A model generated the notes under the pieces. That model was not told the DNA's origin. It was given only the letters and a program-made list of their open reading frames with translations, and searched no databases. This document shows positions 15,246 to 24,975 of a stretch of 33,438 nt of DNA, one piece after another; the first letter of the stretch is position 1; each line of letters starts with the position of its first letter. The translations under genes were made by a program, and so were the position numbers. The DNA is from Gammaproteobacteria bacterium (GTDB lineage Bacteria; Pseudomonadota; Gammaproteobacteria; Pseudomonadales; Halieaceae), in NCBI GenBank assembly GCA_030427335.1, contig JAUHWV010000008.1, positions 1-33,438 of the forward strand, written 5' to 3'.

Positions 15246-18200
15246 TCAGGGTTGCTCAGCCTCGAGCAGTTCACGGGATAGTCGAGCAGATTCATCCGCC
15301 CGAGGCTTAGCAAATCGCGCCAGCCATAAATACAAAACAGGCGTTAGATAGAGCGTGAACAGCGTGGCCAGGCCCAACCCGCCGAATACAACCCAACCGA
15401 TCGAATTTCGCGCTTCTGCCCCTGCACCGGTAGACAAAATAAGTGGCAGACCACCCAGGATAGTTGATACCAGCGTCATCATAATGGGGCGCAGTCGAAT
15501 TGACGCTGCGTGCTCTATGGCGTCACGCACGGATTCACCGCGATCTCGAAGCTGGTTTGCAAACTCAACAAGTAACACGGAATTTTTCGCGAGCAGCCCT
15601 ATCAGCATGACCAGACCAATCTGGGAGTAAATATTCAGGGATATTCCGGTCAAAAACAGGGCGTATATGGCAGCTGCTAGGCCAAACGGGACGGTCAACA
15701 TGACCACAACCGCACTATTCACACTCTCGAACTGTGCTGCAAGCACCAGCAGTACGATTAAGAAAGCGAGTACGTAAGTCATGATGACTTCCCGATTCGT
15801 ATCTTCAAACGTCTGTGCTTCACCTAAAAACAATAGGCCCATGCTGTCGGGTAATATCTCCTGCGCTATTACTCTGAGCTCGGTGGTAGCTTCTGATAGA
15901 GGCAAGCTTTCGTCGACCTCAAACTGAACCTCGATGGCTCGCCGCTGACCATGTCTTTCCAGCTCGGCAGAGACGCCTTCCTCTACAATGTCGGCTATGC
16001 TCGAGATGGGTACTAGTTCGCCGCCGCGAGCAGGAACGTAGAGGTTCTGCATGTCTTGAGGCGAGCGAACGGTATTTAAGCGCGTCTGCAGATAGACCGG
16101 TATTTGCTGATCTCCGACATTTAAGTCGGTTACGTCGACCCCGTTAATGGCGGCTCTGAGTGTCGAGGAAATATCGGAAAGCTCGACACCCAGATCGGCC
16201 GCTCGTCGACGGTCTATCTTAAACCGAAGTTGCGGCTGCGTCGGTCGATATGAAATATCGGGGCGACGGAAATTTGGGTTTCGTTTGACGACCTCAGCAG
16301 TGAATTGTTGAGCTGCTGCAAAAATATCGCTGTAGCTTTCGCCGGTGATAGCCATCTCGACAGCGCCACCGCCTCGACCGCCGCGTACATTCAGGGAATT
16401 TGACCCGAAGGCGCGTCCTGGCGCACCCGGAATCTCCGCGAGCAGCGGACGCACTTCTTGAATGACTTCCTGTTGTGAAATGCTTCGCTCCTCCCAGGGC
16501 TTCATATTAGCGGTAATGAAACTCAGGTTGACGTCCCATTGCCCGACCACGGTATAAATAGAATCAAAGACGCCCTGATCCTGATAACGAATCAGAATTT
16601 CTTCAAGCTGGCGGCTTTGTCTGTCCATAAAGTCTAAGCCCACTCCATCGGGGCCTCTGGAAAACACGCGAACGGTGCCACGATCTTCACTGGGCAGTAA
16701 TTCACTGGCGACTTCATCGTACAGAGCCAGGGCTCCGACTCCCGATAAGAGAGCAACCAGCGCAACAAGCCAAGCTTTGTTTAAAGCCCAGCGCAAGGTG
16801 GTCTCATAAGCCTTGGCGAATGCGGAACCAATGGGAGCGAAACGATTGCTTTGGCCCGCCGTTTTCGGGAGTTTTGCGGTGAAGGCGGGTACGAGCGAGA
16901 GTGCAACGAAGCTCGATATAATAACGGCCGCTGCCAAAACGCCACCAAACTCTCGGAACAGGCGGCCCGCAGTCGAAGGCAGAAAGGCTATGGGCACGAA
17001 AACCGCTACTAAAACGGCGGTAGTAGCGATAACGGCGAAGAAGACTTCTCGGGTTCCGAGTACGGCTGCAGCACGCGGCCCCAGCCCCAAGCTTCTGCGC
17101 CGTTGAATGTTCTCGGTTACCACGATCGCGTCATCGACAATGAGACCTGTCGCTAACACGAGAGCCAGCAAGGTCAGAATATTGATCGAAAAGCCCATCA
17201 GCCAAATAGCCGCTATGGCCCCGAATAGGGCGATAGGTATGGAAAAGGCTGGCACAATGGTCGCTCGAAATGAACCGATGAAGACCCACAGAGTCGTGAT
17301 CACTAGCACCACGGTAATAGCGAGCGTGGTGATGACTTCGCTCACCGATTTACGTATGAAGAGTGCGTCGTCATTGGTTACTGTCATTTCCAAATCGGGG
17401 AAGCGCTCTCTCAGTCTGTCGAGCATTGCCAGTGCTTGATCTGAGATTTCAATGGTGTTCGATCCAGCTTGGCGAATTACGCCCAAACCCACCACGGGCT
17501 TGCCGTTGAGTCGAACAAAGCTGCCAGCGTCTGCCGGGCCAAAATAAGCTTGAGCTAAATCGCCGATCCGCGTGTTGCCGTCAACAATGATATTTTCAAT
17601 TTGCTCTGCCGTGACCGAAGTGGCATCAGCTCGTACGATTAATCTTTGGTCTGTTGAGATGAGACTCCCAGCAGGTACATCGAAAGGCGCTTGACGAAGC
17701 GCGTTGGCAACCTGAGTGATAGAGAGCCCGAAGCTAGCGAGCTTTAATGGGTCGAGTGCTACACGGAGCACGCGCTCCCGAGCCCCGTTCAATCGCACAT
17801 CCGCGACCCCATCGATGGACAAAAACTCCGGTGCAATATCGGTTTCCAATCGACGCGACAGCGCCTCAAGGCTCAGCGTGTCGCTACTCACGGCGACATC
17901 AAGTACCGCGCGTGCGTCGTCATCTGCTTTGACGATGTTGACTTGCTCTACTTCATTGGGAAGCCGGCGGCGAATCTGATTAACCGACTCGCGGACCTCA
18001 CTTGCGGCAACGTCTAGATCGACCCCAGGCTGGAATTCAACCACGGTTCGGGCGGAATTCTCCTCTGATTGCGATCGAATTGACTTAACCCCAGATACGC
18101 GCGCAGCCGCCCCCTCTAGGATACTTGTGACTTCGGCATCGACCGTTTCCGGAGCACCGCCAGGCAGGTTGGCGCGAACTGTGACTACGGGTCGATCGAC

Positions 18201-18353
18201 GTCAGGCAGTTCTCGAACTTCTACGCCCATAAGTGCCGCGATACCCGCCAGCGCAACCAGAATATTCAGTACAACAATCAATATGGGTCGTCGAATCGAC
18301 ACCGAGGGAAGATCGTTTGATGAGGGCGTATCTTTAGCTATTGAATTCGCCAT
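15246..18353 (-). CDS. HAE1-type efflux RND permease (AcrB/MexF family)
   Basis: This protein of about 1035 residues has the 12-helix RND layout with two large periplasmic loops. Helix 4 carries GLIVDDAIVVTEN with the Asp pair (about 407-408) that corresponds to AcrB D407/D408, the proton relay of drug and hydrophobe pumps; this separates it from the metal pump at 5272. The ATG at 18353 overlaps the adaptor stop as TGATG; a GTG one codon earlier is an alternative. It forms a pump with the adaptor upstream. No outer-membrane channel gene is nearby, so it probably shares one encoded elsewhere. Substrates may be toxic organics, in line with the hydrolase and MFS genes before it. Confidence 0.92.
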   Translation of the reverse strand: MANSIAKDTPSSNDLPSVSIRRPILIVVLNILVALAGIAALMGVEVRELPDVDRPVVTVRANLPGGAPETVDAEVTSILEGAAARVSGVKSIRSQSEENSARTVVEFQPGVDLDVAASEVRESVNQIRRRLPNEVEQVNIVKADDDARAVLDVAVSSDTLSLEALSRRLETDIAPEFLSIDGVADVRLNGARERVLRVALDPLKLASFGLSITQVANALRQAPFDVPAGSLISTDQRLIVRADATSVTAEQIENIIVDGNTRIGDLAQAYFGPADAGSFVRLNGKPVVGLGVIRQAGSNTIEISDQALAMLDRLRERFPDLEMTVTNDDALFIRKSVSEVITTLAITVVLVITTLWVFIGSFRATIVPAFSIPIALFGAIAAIWLMGFSINILTLLALVLATGLIVDDAIVVTENIQRRRSLGLGPRAAAVLGTREVFFAVIATTAVLVAVFVPIAFLPSTAGRLFREFGGVLAAAVIISSFVALSLVPAFTAKLPKTAGQSNRFAPIGSAFAKAYETTLRWALNKAWLVALVALLSGVGALALYDEVASELLPSEDRGTVRVFSRGPDGVGLDFMDRQSRQLEEILIRYQDQGVFDSIYTVVGQWDVNLSFITANMKPWEERSISQQEVIQEVRPLLAEIPGAPGRAFGSNSLNVRGGRGGGAVEMAITGESYSDIFAAAQQFTAEVVKRNPNFRRPDISYRPTQPQLRFKIDRRRAADLGVELSDISSTLRAAINGVDVTDLNVGDQQIPVYLQTRLNTVRSPQDMQNLYVPARGGELVPISSIADIVEEGVSAELERHGQRRAIEVQFEVDESLPLSEATTELRVIAQEILPDSMGLLFLGEAQTFEDTNREVIMTYVLAFLIVLLVLAAQFESVNSAVVVMLTVPFGLAAAIYALFLTGISLNIYSQIGLVMLIGLLAKNSVLLVEFANQLRDRGESVRDAIEHAASIRLRPIMMTLVSTILGGLPLILSTGAGAEARNSIGWVVFGGLGLATLFTLYLTPVLYLWLARFAKPRADESARLSRELLEAEQP

Positions 18354-19411
18354 CACTCAGACGACTCTATTTGAGATGGGGCTGCTGTTTTGAATCTGAG
18401 CGCTTGGCCTTGGCGAATGTTCTGAACCCCTTCTGTTACCAGCAGGTCTTTGTATTCGATGTCTCCAGAAACCAGTACTCGATCATTTTGTCGCTGCTCT
18501 ATCTGCACTGAGATACGCTGGGCCTTGCCCTCTCGCGCCAGCCAAACATAGGGCGCGTTTGGCCCCCATGATAATGCCGCCTCGGGAACCGCGACGAATT
18601 CTTCCCCGTCGGTTTCGATGGTGGTGCGGAAGCTCGTTCCGGGTAGAAAGTCATCCTCTCGGTTATCCAGCTCTGCTCGGACGCGAAATAGCCGTGTTTG
18701 TGGGTTGATGCGTGAGTCTTTCTCTATGATACGTGCAGAGACGGGTGCACCACTGTAACGCCAAGGCTGCACGGTGAGGGTAGCACCCGCCTGCAACAAG
18801 TTAACGGCGGCTTCGGGGATTTTGAAATCAATGATCAGTATTTGTCGATCATCCAATGTTGCCACTGGGGTCTGGCTGGTAATGCGATCGCCGGGCTCGA
18901 TATCCGATAGGCCGACGACGCCATCAAATGGCGCTGTAACCATTCGGTCATCTACTTCAATCTGAGCGCGGTCTTTTTCTACTAATGCCAAATCGCGCGA
19001 TAAGACAGCGCGATCTAGATCTGACCTGGGTACCGCGTTTTGCTCAAAACTTCTGCGGATCCGCTCCAGTGTGCGCTCGGCATCTTCGAGATTAAGCTTT
19101 GCTTGTTGCAGGGCGACTCGTTGCCGACGATCGTCAAGATTGAGCAAGACGGCGCCCGTTTTAACGAAGTCTCCCGATTTGAAGTTTACTTTGGTTACTT
19201 TTTCAGACACGGCAGGATAGAGCGTCACGGAGCGCCGTGCTTCACCTGTGCCGACGGCTTCAACGCGGTTTTCTTCTTTCGCGTATTGGATTGGTTCGAC
19301 AACAACGAGCGCATCCCGAGCGCCGTAGGGCTGAGCAGCGGCATGCGAGCAAAATGACACAAAGAACCACCACGCCAACGTGTTCTTGAGCCCATTCTTT
19401 ACACTACCCAA
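18353..19411 (-). CDS. Efflux RND periplasmic adaptor subunit
   Basis: The 352-residue membrane-fusion protein has a signal peptide (about 1-26, ending HAAAQ) and a lipoyl-like half-motif near NFKSGDFVKTGAVLLNLD. A coiled-coil hairpin (about 85-135, rich in Arg, Glu and Leu) and the second half with MVTAPFDGVVGLSDIEPGD follow, then barrel domains. It would bridge the RND permease encoded next to an outer-membrane channel. The start is TTG, chosen because GGAGG stands 5 bases upstream and the signal peptide follows at once. No lipid-attachment Cys is present. The gene is translationally coupled to the permease and lies 62 bases after the MFS gene. Confidence 0.9.
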   Translation of the reverse strand: MGSVKNGLKNTLAWWFFVSFCSHAAAQPYGARDALVVVEPIQYAKEENRVEAVGTGEARRSVTLYPAVSEKVTKVNFKSGDFVKTGAVLLNLDDRRQRVALQQAKLNLEDAERTLERIRRSFEQNAVPRSDLDRAVLSRDLALVEKDRAQIEVDDRMVTAPFDGVVGLSDIEPGDRITSQTPVATLDDRQILIIDFKIPEAAVNLLQAGATLTVQPWRYSGAPVSARIIEKDSRINPQTRLFRVRAELDNREDDFLPGTSFRTTIETDGEEFVAVPEAALSWGPNAPYVWLAREGKAQRISVQIEQRQNDRVLVSGDIEYKDLLVTEGVQNIRQGQALRFKTAAPSQIESSE

Positions 19412-19473
19412 ATGTGCCTCCGTTATGGATGGTCTGTTCTAAGCCACTCTGGTCACTGACGATCTGTTTCAAG

Positions 19474-20736
19474 CTAGTCTGGTTGAGGTCGGTAGCTTTT
19501 GGCAGCCATCCAGAATAATACGCTGCCAATCAACACCCCGATCATCGACAACGCGAGCGCGTAGCGTAAACCGAAGATACCGAAGCTCGCTTGAAAATAA
19601 TCACTCGCCATACCTACAACCAAAGGACCCAGTCCAAGCCCGATCAGGTTGAATGCAAACAAGAACAGCGCTGAAGCCTGTGTGCGAAGATGTCCGGGCG
19701 CTGCCGTTTGAATGGCGGAGTAGGTCGGGCCTATCCAGAGCGACGAAAGAATACCGCCTAAGAACATAAATACCATCGCGACCGGTACTTTTACACCGCC
19801 GATAGACCAAAATTGGCTTTCGGGCCACATCACAAAAGCCAGCATCATGGGAGCTGACGCTAGAGCCCCTAGAGCGGGGAGCCAAAGTTGCCAGCGGTGG
19901 TCTCTTTGTACCAATCGATCACATAGAAGCCCGCCTGCGACGGCCCCGATGATCCCGGCTATAGTGCCGACGCCACCGAGCAGTAGCCCTGCTTCCACAA
20001 GACTGAGCTCGTGAATTCGGATCAGCAGACTAGGCGACCATGCGCCAAGCCCATAACCTGATAGCCCGGTCAGCGCCCCGGCCATCGCAATCAGTGTAAA
20101 GGCAGGCAGTCCGATGAGCGACTTAAGGTCGTCAGTAAACCGGCTGGTGGGCAGGACATTGGGTTTTGGTGGTTCTTTAACGGTTAGAGCTAGAAGCAGA
20201 CCGACTAGAACTCCTGGTAGACCAAATACGATAAATGCCATACGCCAACCAAAGGCATCGGCGATCATGGCCCCACCTAGCATGCCGATAAGTATGCCAA
20301 AATGCGTACCGGTCGCATGCAGACTGAGAGCCGTTGAACGCTTTTCTGGCGGAAAATAAGAAGAAATAAGGGAGTGAGATGGTGGCGTGCCCCCGGCCTC
20401 GCCAACACCTACCCCGATTCGCAACAGCGCAAGCTGCGTAAAGGTGCTGGCTGCAGCACATAGCGCGGTCATACCGCTCCAGATTGTGATCGAGATGGCG
20501 ATTACATTCCGGCGCGACCAGCGATCGGCAAGGCGTGCGACGGGTATGCCGAGCGTGGCGTAGAAGAGCGCAAAAGCGAAGCCGGTAAGAAAGCCCATTG
20601 CCGTATCGCTAGCGCCGAATTCTTCTTTTATCGGTTCAAGCAGAATGGTCATCAGCTGCCTGTCGACGTAGTTCAGGATATATGTGATGAACAAGATAAA
20701 GAGTACGTAGTTTCTATATTTTGGCGTTGTTTGCAT
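19474..20736 (-). CDS. MFS transporter (spinster-like)
   Basis: The 420-residue protein has 12 predicted membrane helices. The N-terminal half begins with YILNYVDRQLMTILLEPIK and has the MFS motif A loop as RLADRWSRRN between helices 2 and 3, then GVGVGEAGGTPPSHSLISSYFP, which is common in spinster-type carriers of organic acids and lipids. The second half has the matching GGLLCDRLVQRDHR loop. It moves a small organic solute, whose identity cannot be read, across the inner membrane. It lies between a serine hydrolase gene (228 bases upstream) and the RND adaptor gene, all on the same strand, so a shared theme of substrate cleavage and transport is possible. Confidence 0.88.
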   Translation of the reverse strand: MQTTPKYRNYVLFILFITYILNYVDRQLMTILLEPIKEEFGASDTAMGFLTGFAFALFYATLGIPVARLADRWSRRNVIAISITIWSGMTALCAAASTFTQLALLRIGVGVGEAGGTPPSHSLISSYFPPEKRSTALSLHATGTHFGILIGMLGGAMIADAFGWRMAFIVFGLPGVLVGLLLALTVKEPPKPNVLPTSRFTDDLKSLIGLPAFTLIAMAGALTGLSGYGLGAWSPSLLIRIHELSLVEAGLLLGGVGTIAGIIGAVAGGLLCDRLVQRDHRWQLWLPALGALASAPMMLAFVMWPESQFWSIGGVKVPVAMVFMFLGGILSSLWIGPTYSAIQTAAPGHLRTQASALFLFAFNLIGLGLGPLVVGMASDYFQASFGIFGLRYALALSMIGVLIGSVLFWMAAKSYRPQPD

Positions 20737-20964
20737 CGTTATGTGGCTCTCTCAATTTTGCCCCGCTACCCTTGTAGCCTTCGATTTTTGCTCTCAATTC
20801 TAGCTAACTGGTTACGTTTATGCCGTTGGTTAGATTAGACTCGAACTCTTAATACGAGCTCAACTCCGACTCATTCGACAGATTGAATAAATTCTAAGGT
20901 TTCACAATGTTACTGGTTTCGATCTGCACACCATCGTGGTCCTCTGTTATCTCATTTACCCAAG

Positions 20965-22257
20965 TTATTTTTCTATGGCCGCGACACAACGCAAAACCTC
21001 AGCCTGATATTCTTTTCCTCGCTCATTTAGCAGATCCAGCATGTGTAGCGATGTCGGCACAAAGGCGAAACCAATCTCGTGTTCGGGGTGCCACTGAAAG
21101 AGCGAACCGCCAAGGCCCATCCAACCGTAGAACCCTTCTCTGCCTGAGTTAAATGCCTTCTCGAGGTTGGAAGAGTCACTGCCAATCGGGCTGTAGTAGT
21201 TAACACCGCCCTGCGTGAACTCACAGGGCAAAAACCCACCCATATTGTCTTTAATCGGATGGCGGTGCAGCAGGTCCCATCCCTTATTGGGCAGAATCAC
21301 TTGCCCCCCCAGCGTTCCCCGCGATGCCATCGCAGCGGCTATTTTGGCGAGCCCGCGTGCCGATGCGCTGGTATTCGCAGAGGGTGTTTCGCCCATAGCC
21401 ACCGATTTTTCGTTGAAAAATGCAATTCCGGTCATGCCCTCGAAAGGGACGGGCCATTTTTTCTGTGGTCTCGTAACCAACGACAGCACCAGCTTGGAGA
21501 GCCTAGCAAACAACTGCATAGTGTTGTGTAACACGCGTCGTCCTACAATGCGTGGCCTGAGCGTGGCGAGTAGGTGTTTTAGAACGGGTAGCGGCTTTAT
21601 GGGGACCCTTTTTGTAAATTGTTCCTCATCGACACCAATGGCCACGTCAGCATCCAAAGGCGTGCTTATCTCATCACGAATAAATTCGCCAATGGTTCGC
21701 CCATTGGGCTCGACACGGCGAAATAGTTCGTTTGCAATCCAGCCGCGGGTAAGAGCGTGATATTCACGCCGCGTCTGCTCTTTATTGCTGAAGTGCTGGG
21801 GATGCGGTGCAATTTTTGACCCAATCGCATCGGCTTTGATATTCGGCGTATGCAAATCGGTCGGTGGTATCGAAAAGTCAAAGTTGGCGAGCCCAGCCTC
21901 GTGACGCATCAGGTCTGCAACGGTAACTTGCTCTTTGCCATTCTGTGCAAACTCGGGCCAGTATTTTGAAATCGGTGTTTCGTAATCGATCAGGCCTTGT
22001 CCTGCGAGGTGCGCCAGCGCAATCGCTTCTAGACTTTTGCCGCTGCTAAACACGTTTACAAGCGAATTGGCGTGAAAGTATCCGGGTGAACCCTTTGAGC
22101 CCCACAGATCGACTACTTTCCGGCCCTTGTGATAGACACAAAGTTGAGCGTGCTCCTCAGCCCATTGCCGCATGTTTTTCTCGAAGAGCGTTCGAACGCG
22201 TTCAAATCCCGGTTCGATATGTCCTTGAATCTGTACATTAGCATTCTGCTTCGTCAT
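20965..22257 (-). CDS. Serine hydrolase, beta-lactamase-related (family VIII esterase-like)
   Basis: The protein (430 residues from the ATG at 22257; 452 from one at 22323) has the class C beta-lactamase fold. The SxxK motif is seen as FSSGKS (S71, K74) and the second-motif tyrosine in EYHALTRGW (Y166), the form usual in EstB-like carboxylesterases rather than true beta-lactamases. No signal peptide is visible, so a cytoplasmic esterase is more likely than antibiotic resistance. The shorter start fits where homologues begin, but neither start has a good ribosome-binding site. The gene diverges from the SDR gene at 22460 and leads the MFS-RND series on its strand. Confidence 0.85.
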   Translation of the reverse strand: MTKQNANVQIQGHIEPGFERVRTLFEKNMRQWAEEHAQLCVYHKGRKVVDLWGSKGSPGYFHANSLVNVFSSGKSLEAIALAHLAGQGLIDYETPISKYWPEFAQNGKEQVTVADLMRHEAGLANFDFSIPPTDLHTPNIKADAIGSKIAPHPQHFSNKEQTRREYHALTRGWIANELFRRVEPNGRTIGEFIRDEISTPLDADVAIGVDEEQFTKRVPIKPLPVLKHLLATLRPRIVGRRVLHNTMQLFARLSKLVLSLVTRPQKKWPVPFEGMTGIAFFNEKSVAMGETPSANTSASARGLAKIAAAMASRGTLGGQVILPNKGWDLLHRHPIKDNMGGFLPCEFTQGGVNYYSPIGSDSSNLEKAFNSGREGFYGWMGLGGSLFQWHPEHEIGFAFVPTSLHMLDLLNERGKEYQAEVLRCVAAIEK

Positions 22258-22398
22258 GCGCTGATCTCGGCTTGTTTCTGATTTTAGCGGACCAGTAGAG
22301 CAAATTTTGTCAGAGCGATCCAATAAATTCGAACTGCCGTACGTTGCAAGTGTGCTTTGTGTGGGCTACTTAGGTGTATCGAGCTGAGTTTTTCAGAC

Positions 22399-22427
22399 TT
22401 GACAGCTTAGCTAGCAGCCAGAACAAT
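22399..22427 (+). promoter_or_regulatory. Sigma-70 promoter of the SDR gene
   Basis: A perfect -35 TTGACA (22399-22404) and a -10-like AACAAT (22422-22427) are spaced by 17 bp, 32 bases before the ATG at 22460. The -10 matches four of six consensus bases. Confidence 0.45.
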
Positions 22428-22459
22428 GCGTCTTCACTTTTTTTGATAGAGGAATAGTT

Positions 22460-23239
22460 ATGCCACGTGTAAATCTAGAAGGAAGTTCATCCATTGTTAC
22501 TGGTGGTGCATCAGGCATTGGTGAAGCGGCGGCTCGTCAGCTTGCGGCTGCAGGCTCGAAGGTGGTTATTGCTGACTTGAACGAAGAGAAGGGCCAGGCG
22601 GTCGCCGCAGAGATTGGTGGCGTTTTCGTTAAGTGCGATGTAACCAAAACAGAAGACGCAGACGCGGCGGTTGCTGCAGCGGTGGCGATGGCTCCGTTGC
22701 GCGCCTGCGTTAACTCTGCCGGCTTGGGTGCCCCGGGCCGCACGATTGATCGCGACAACAACCCACATGATCTGGGGCGTTTCGCATTCGTGATTAACGT
22801 TAACCTAATCGGCACTTTCAATGTTTTGAGTCGCGCAGCAGCGGCTATGGCCAAGCAGGAACCCATGGATGCCGATGGCAGCCGTGGCGCCATTGTGAAC
22901 TTGGCATCTTGTGCGGCTTTTGACGGACAGATCGGTCAAGCGGCCTACTCAGCATCCAAAGGCGGTGTGGTAGGCATGACCTTACCGATCGCGCGCGACC
23001 TCAGCGCGGTTGGTATCCGCGTCAATACAGTGGCACCAGGCCTGATCGACACCCCGATCTACGGTGAGGGCGAGCACGCAGAGCAGTTCAAAGCGCATTT
23101 GGGCCAATCGGTACTGTTTCCAAAGCGTTTGGGTCAGGGCGAAGAGCTTGCTTTCGCAATTATGGACTGCATTACCAACCCCTACATGAATGCGGAAGTG
23201 ATTCGTTTGGATGGCGGCATCCGTATGCCTCCGAAGTGA
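22460..23239 (+). CDS. SDR-family dehydrogenase (3-hydroxyacyl-CoA dehydrogenase type 2-like)
   Basis: The 259-residue protein is a classical short-chain dehydrogenase. It shows the dinucleotide motif TGGASGIG (14-21), D39 at the end of strand 2 favouring NAD over NADP, NSAG (85-88), and the catalytic set S150, Y163 and K167 in QAAYSASKGG. The stretch AAFDGQIGQAAYSASKGGVVGMTLP and the C-terminal EVIRLDGGIRM closely resemble HSD17B10-type 3-hydroxyacyl-CoA dehydrogenases, acting in fatty-acid or branched-chain amino acid breakdown. The exact substrate is not fixed. It has a good AGAGGAA ribosome-binding site and its own promoter and terminator, so it is monocistronic. Confidence 0.9.
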   Translation: MPRVNLEGSSSIVTGGASGIGEAAARQLAAAGSKVVIADLNEEKGQAVAAEIGGVFVKCDVTKTEDADAAVAAAVAMAPLRACVNSAGLGAPGRTIDRDNNPHDLGRFAFVINVNLIGTFNVLSRAAAAMAKQEPMDADGSRGAIVNLASCAAFDGQIGQAAYSASKGGVVGMTLPIARDLSAVGIRVNTVAPGLIDTPIYGEGEHAEQFKAHLGQSVLFPKRLGQGEELAFAIMDCITNPYMNAEVIRLDGGIRMPPK

Positions 23240-23258
23240 TTGCGCTTTGGAGATTCAG

Positions 23259-23285
23259 AAAAAGCCGGCTTCAGCCGGCTTTTTT
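23259..23285 (+). terminator. Intrinsic terminator after the SDR gene
   Basis: AAAAAGCCGGC (23259-23269) pairs perfectly with GCCGGCTTTTT (23274-23284) around the 4-base loop TTCA, giving an 11-bp stem ending in a T run. It begins 20 bases after the SDR stop codon. Confidence 0.93.
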
Positions 23286-23401
23286 GTGATTTTTTAACCG
23301 ATACTGTCCGTTTTGAACCCCCTCTAGCTCTGTTTAATTCGGTTTTGGCGAGCTACACTGCTAGGGATTCTAATAATCAGACGCCATCAAGGAGCTAAAC
23401 C

Positions 23402-24862
23402 GTGAACGCACCCCAACAAGTTGTAATCAGCCCTGATGCAGAGCAGAAGATGCAAGAAGCGCTCAAACTTCAGCGAGAGAGTTACCTTGCGGAAGGGCAT
23501 GTATCGCTCGAAGTCAGAAAAGACCGAATTGATCGAGCCATCGATAGCCTCGTAAAGAATGCAGAGAGAATCAGCGAAGCGCTAAACGAGGACTTCGTCT
23601 GTCGCCCCAGAAGCGTTAATATGATGACCGACGTAGCAGGCTCAATAGGCTCTCTCAAGCATTGTCGCAAACACATGGCAAAGTGGATGAAGGCAGAGAA
23701 GCGTCCCACGCTTTTCCCTCTCAATTTACTCGGCGGCCGCTCTCGCATTGAGTACCAACCAAAGGGCGTAGTTGGTATTGTCGCACCTTGGAATTTCCCC
23801 GTATCTATGGTGTTTCAGCCCCTTGCGGGTATTTTGTCTGCGGGCAACCGAGCTATGGTGAAACCCTCTGAGTTTACGCCGGTTACCTCAGACCTGATCG
23901 CAGAGATGATTGCAGAGGCGTTTGATCCTAGTGAGGTCACGACGGTCGTCGGTGGTCCGGAAGTCGGGCAGGCCTTTACCTCGCTGCCGTTCGATCACAT
24001 GATCTTTACGGGTGCCACGAGCATTGCGCGCCATGTGCTCGCATCGGCGGCTCGCAACTTAGTCCCATGCACCCTTGAATTGGGTGGTAAATCGCCTGTG
24101 GTGATTTCGCGCAGCGCCGATCTGCCACAAGCGATTGAGCGCGTCATGCTGGGTAAAACACTTAACGCGGGTCAGATCTGTTTGGCCCCTGATTATCTGT
24201 TGGTACCCGAAGAGAAGCTCGACGAAGTCGTTCAGCTTGCGACTAAGTCAGTGGGCGAAATGTACCCAACGCTTTTATCGAATCCCGATTACACCGCCGT
24301 TATCAACGAGCGCCACGTCAAACGTTTGACGGGTTACTTGGAGGACGCCGCGGAGCGTGGGCATCGCATTGTGCCTTTGAACCCAGCTAATGAGAATTTT
24401 GAAGGTAACAGTGCCGGTAAAATTCCGCCAACGCTGATCGTCAATCCGGATGTGACTGCGAAGTGCATGGAGGAGGAAATCTTTGGTCCCCTGCTGCCCA
24501 TTCGTACATACAAGAATTTTGACGAGACCATTGCGCACATCAATGCCAATCCGCGTCCGCTCGCTGCTTACTATTTCGGTAAGGATGCGGCAGAGGAAAA
24601 CGCTTTTGTGACGCGAACGACGTCGGGCGGTGTCTGTATTAATGACGTTATCATGCACATTATGCAGGAAGACATGCCCTTTGGCGGTATTGGTCCCAGC
24701 GGAATGGGTCATTACCATGGGCACGAAGGGTTCAAAACGTTCAGTCACGCTAAATCCGTCTACAGCCAGCCTACGCGAGTAAATGTCGGTAAGCTTGCGG
24801 GTATGTTGCCGCCCTACGGTAAGGCGACGGAAACGACGATAAAGAACGGTGTTAAGCGCTAG
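23402..24862 (+). CDS. Aldehyde dehydrogenase (coniferyl-aldehyde dehydrogenase-like)
   Basis: The 486-residue protein has the full ALDH fold. N131 in PWNFP, K154 in VKPSE, the FTGAT nucleotide loop (202-206), the general base E226 in LELGGK and the nucleophile C260 in NAGQIC are all present. The sequence around LGGRSRIEYQPKGVVGIVAPW and the C-terminal MPFGGIGPSGMGHYHGHEGF is typical of the coniferyl/fatty-aldehyde group, which oxidises aldehydes to acids with NAD(P). The start is GTG, supported by AAGGAG eight bases upstream. The gene is flanked by terminators on both sides and so is transcribed alone. The natural aldehyde is unknown. Confidence 0.9.
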   Translation: MNAPQQVVISPDAEQKMQEALKLQRESYLAEGHVSLEVRKDRIDRAIDSLVKNAERISEALNEDFVCRPRSVNMMTDVAGSIGSLKHCRKHMAKWMKAEKRPTLFPLNLLGGRSRIEYQPKGVVGIVAPWNFPVSMVFQPLAGILSAGNRAMVKPSEFTPVTSDLIAEMIAEAFDPSEVTTVVGGPEVGQAFTSLPFDHMIFTGATSIARHVLASAARNLVPCTLELGGKSPVVISRSADLPQAIERVMLGKTLNAGQICLAPDYLLVPEEKLDEVVQLATKSVGEMYPTLLSNPDYTAVINERHVKRLTGYLEDAAERGHRIVPLNPANENFEGNSAGKIPPTLIVNPDVTAKCMEEEIFGPLLPIRTYKNFDETIAHINANPRPLAAYYFGKDAAEENAFVTRTTSGGVCINDVIMHIMQEDMPFGGIGPSGMGHYHGHEGFKTFSHAKSVYSQPTRVNVGKLAGMLPPYGKATETTIKNGVKR

Positions 24863-24895
24863 ATCTATGACTTGCTAAGACTGATTCAAATTGAG

Positions 24896-24921
24896 AAAGG
24901 CGCCTCAGGGCGCCTTTTTTT
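24896..24921 (+). terminator. Intrinsic terminator after the aldehyde dehydrogenase gene, possibly bidirectional
   Basis: AAAGGCGCC (24896-24904) pairs with GGCGCCTTT (24909-24917) around TCAG, followed by a run of T to 24921. On the other strand the hairpin is followed by TTTCTC, a weaker tract, so it may also stop transcription of the enoyl-CoA hydratase gene that ends at 24976. Confidence 0.92.
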
Positions 24922-24975
24922 ATGGATGTCGGTAACGGGAGGGTGATTGGCTTTTGCCTACTTTCACTAACGACA

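Noticed and set aside
14957-15313. Minus-strand frame of 118 codons crossing the octamer repeat
   Set aside because: It overlaps the ends of two well-supported genes, and its repeated LGLSDS sequence comes only from the octamers.
16813-17439. Plus-strand frames opposite the RND permease
   Set aside because: Shadows of the permease gene with low-complexity Ala/Thr/Ser-rich products.
20965-22257. Antibiotic-resistance beta-lactamase
   Set aside because: No signal peptide, and the tyrosine motif is of the esterase type; resistance is not supported.
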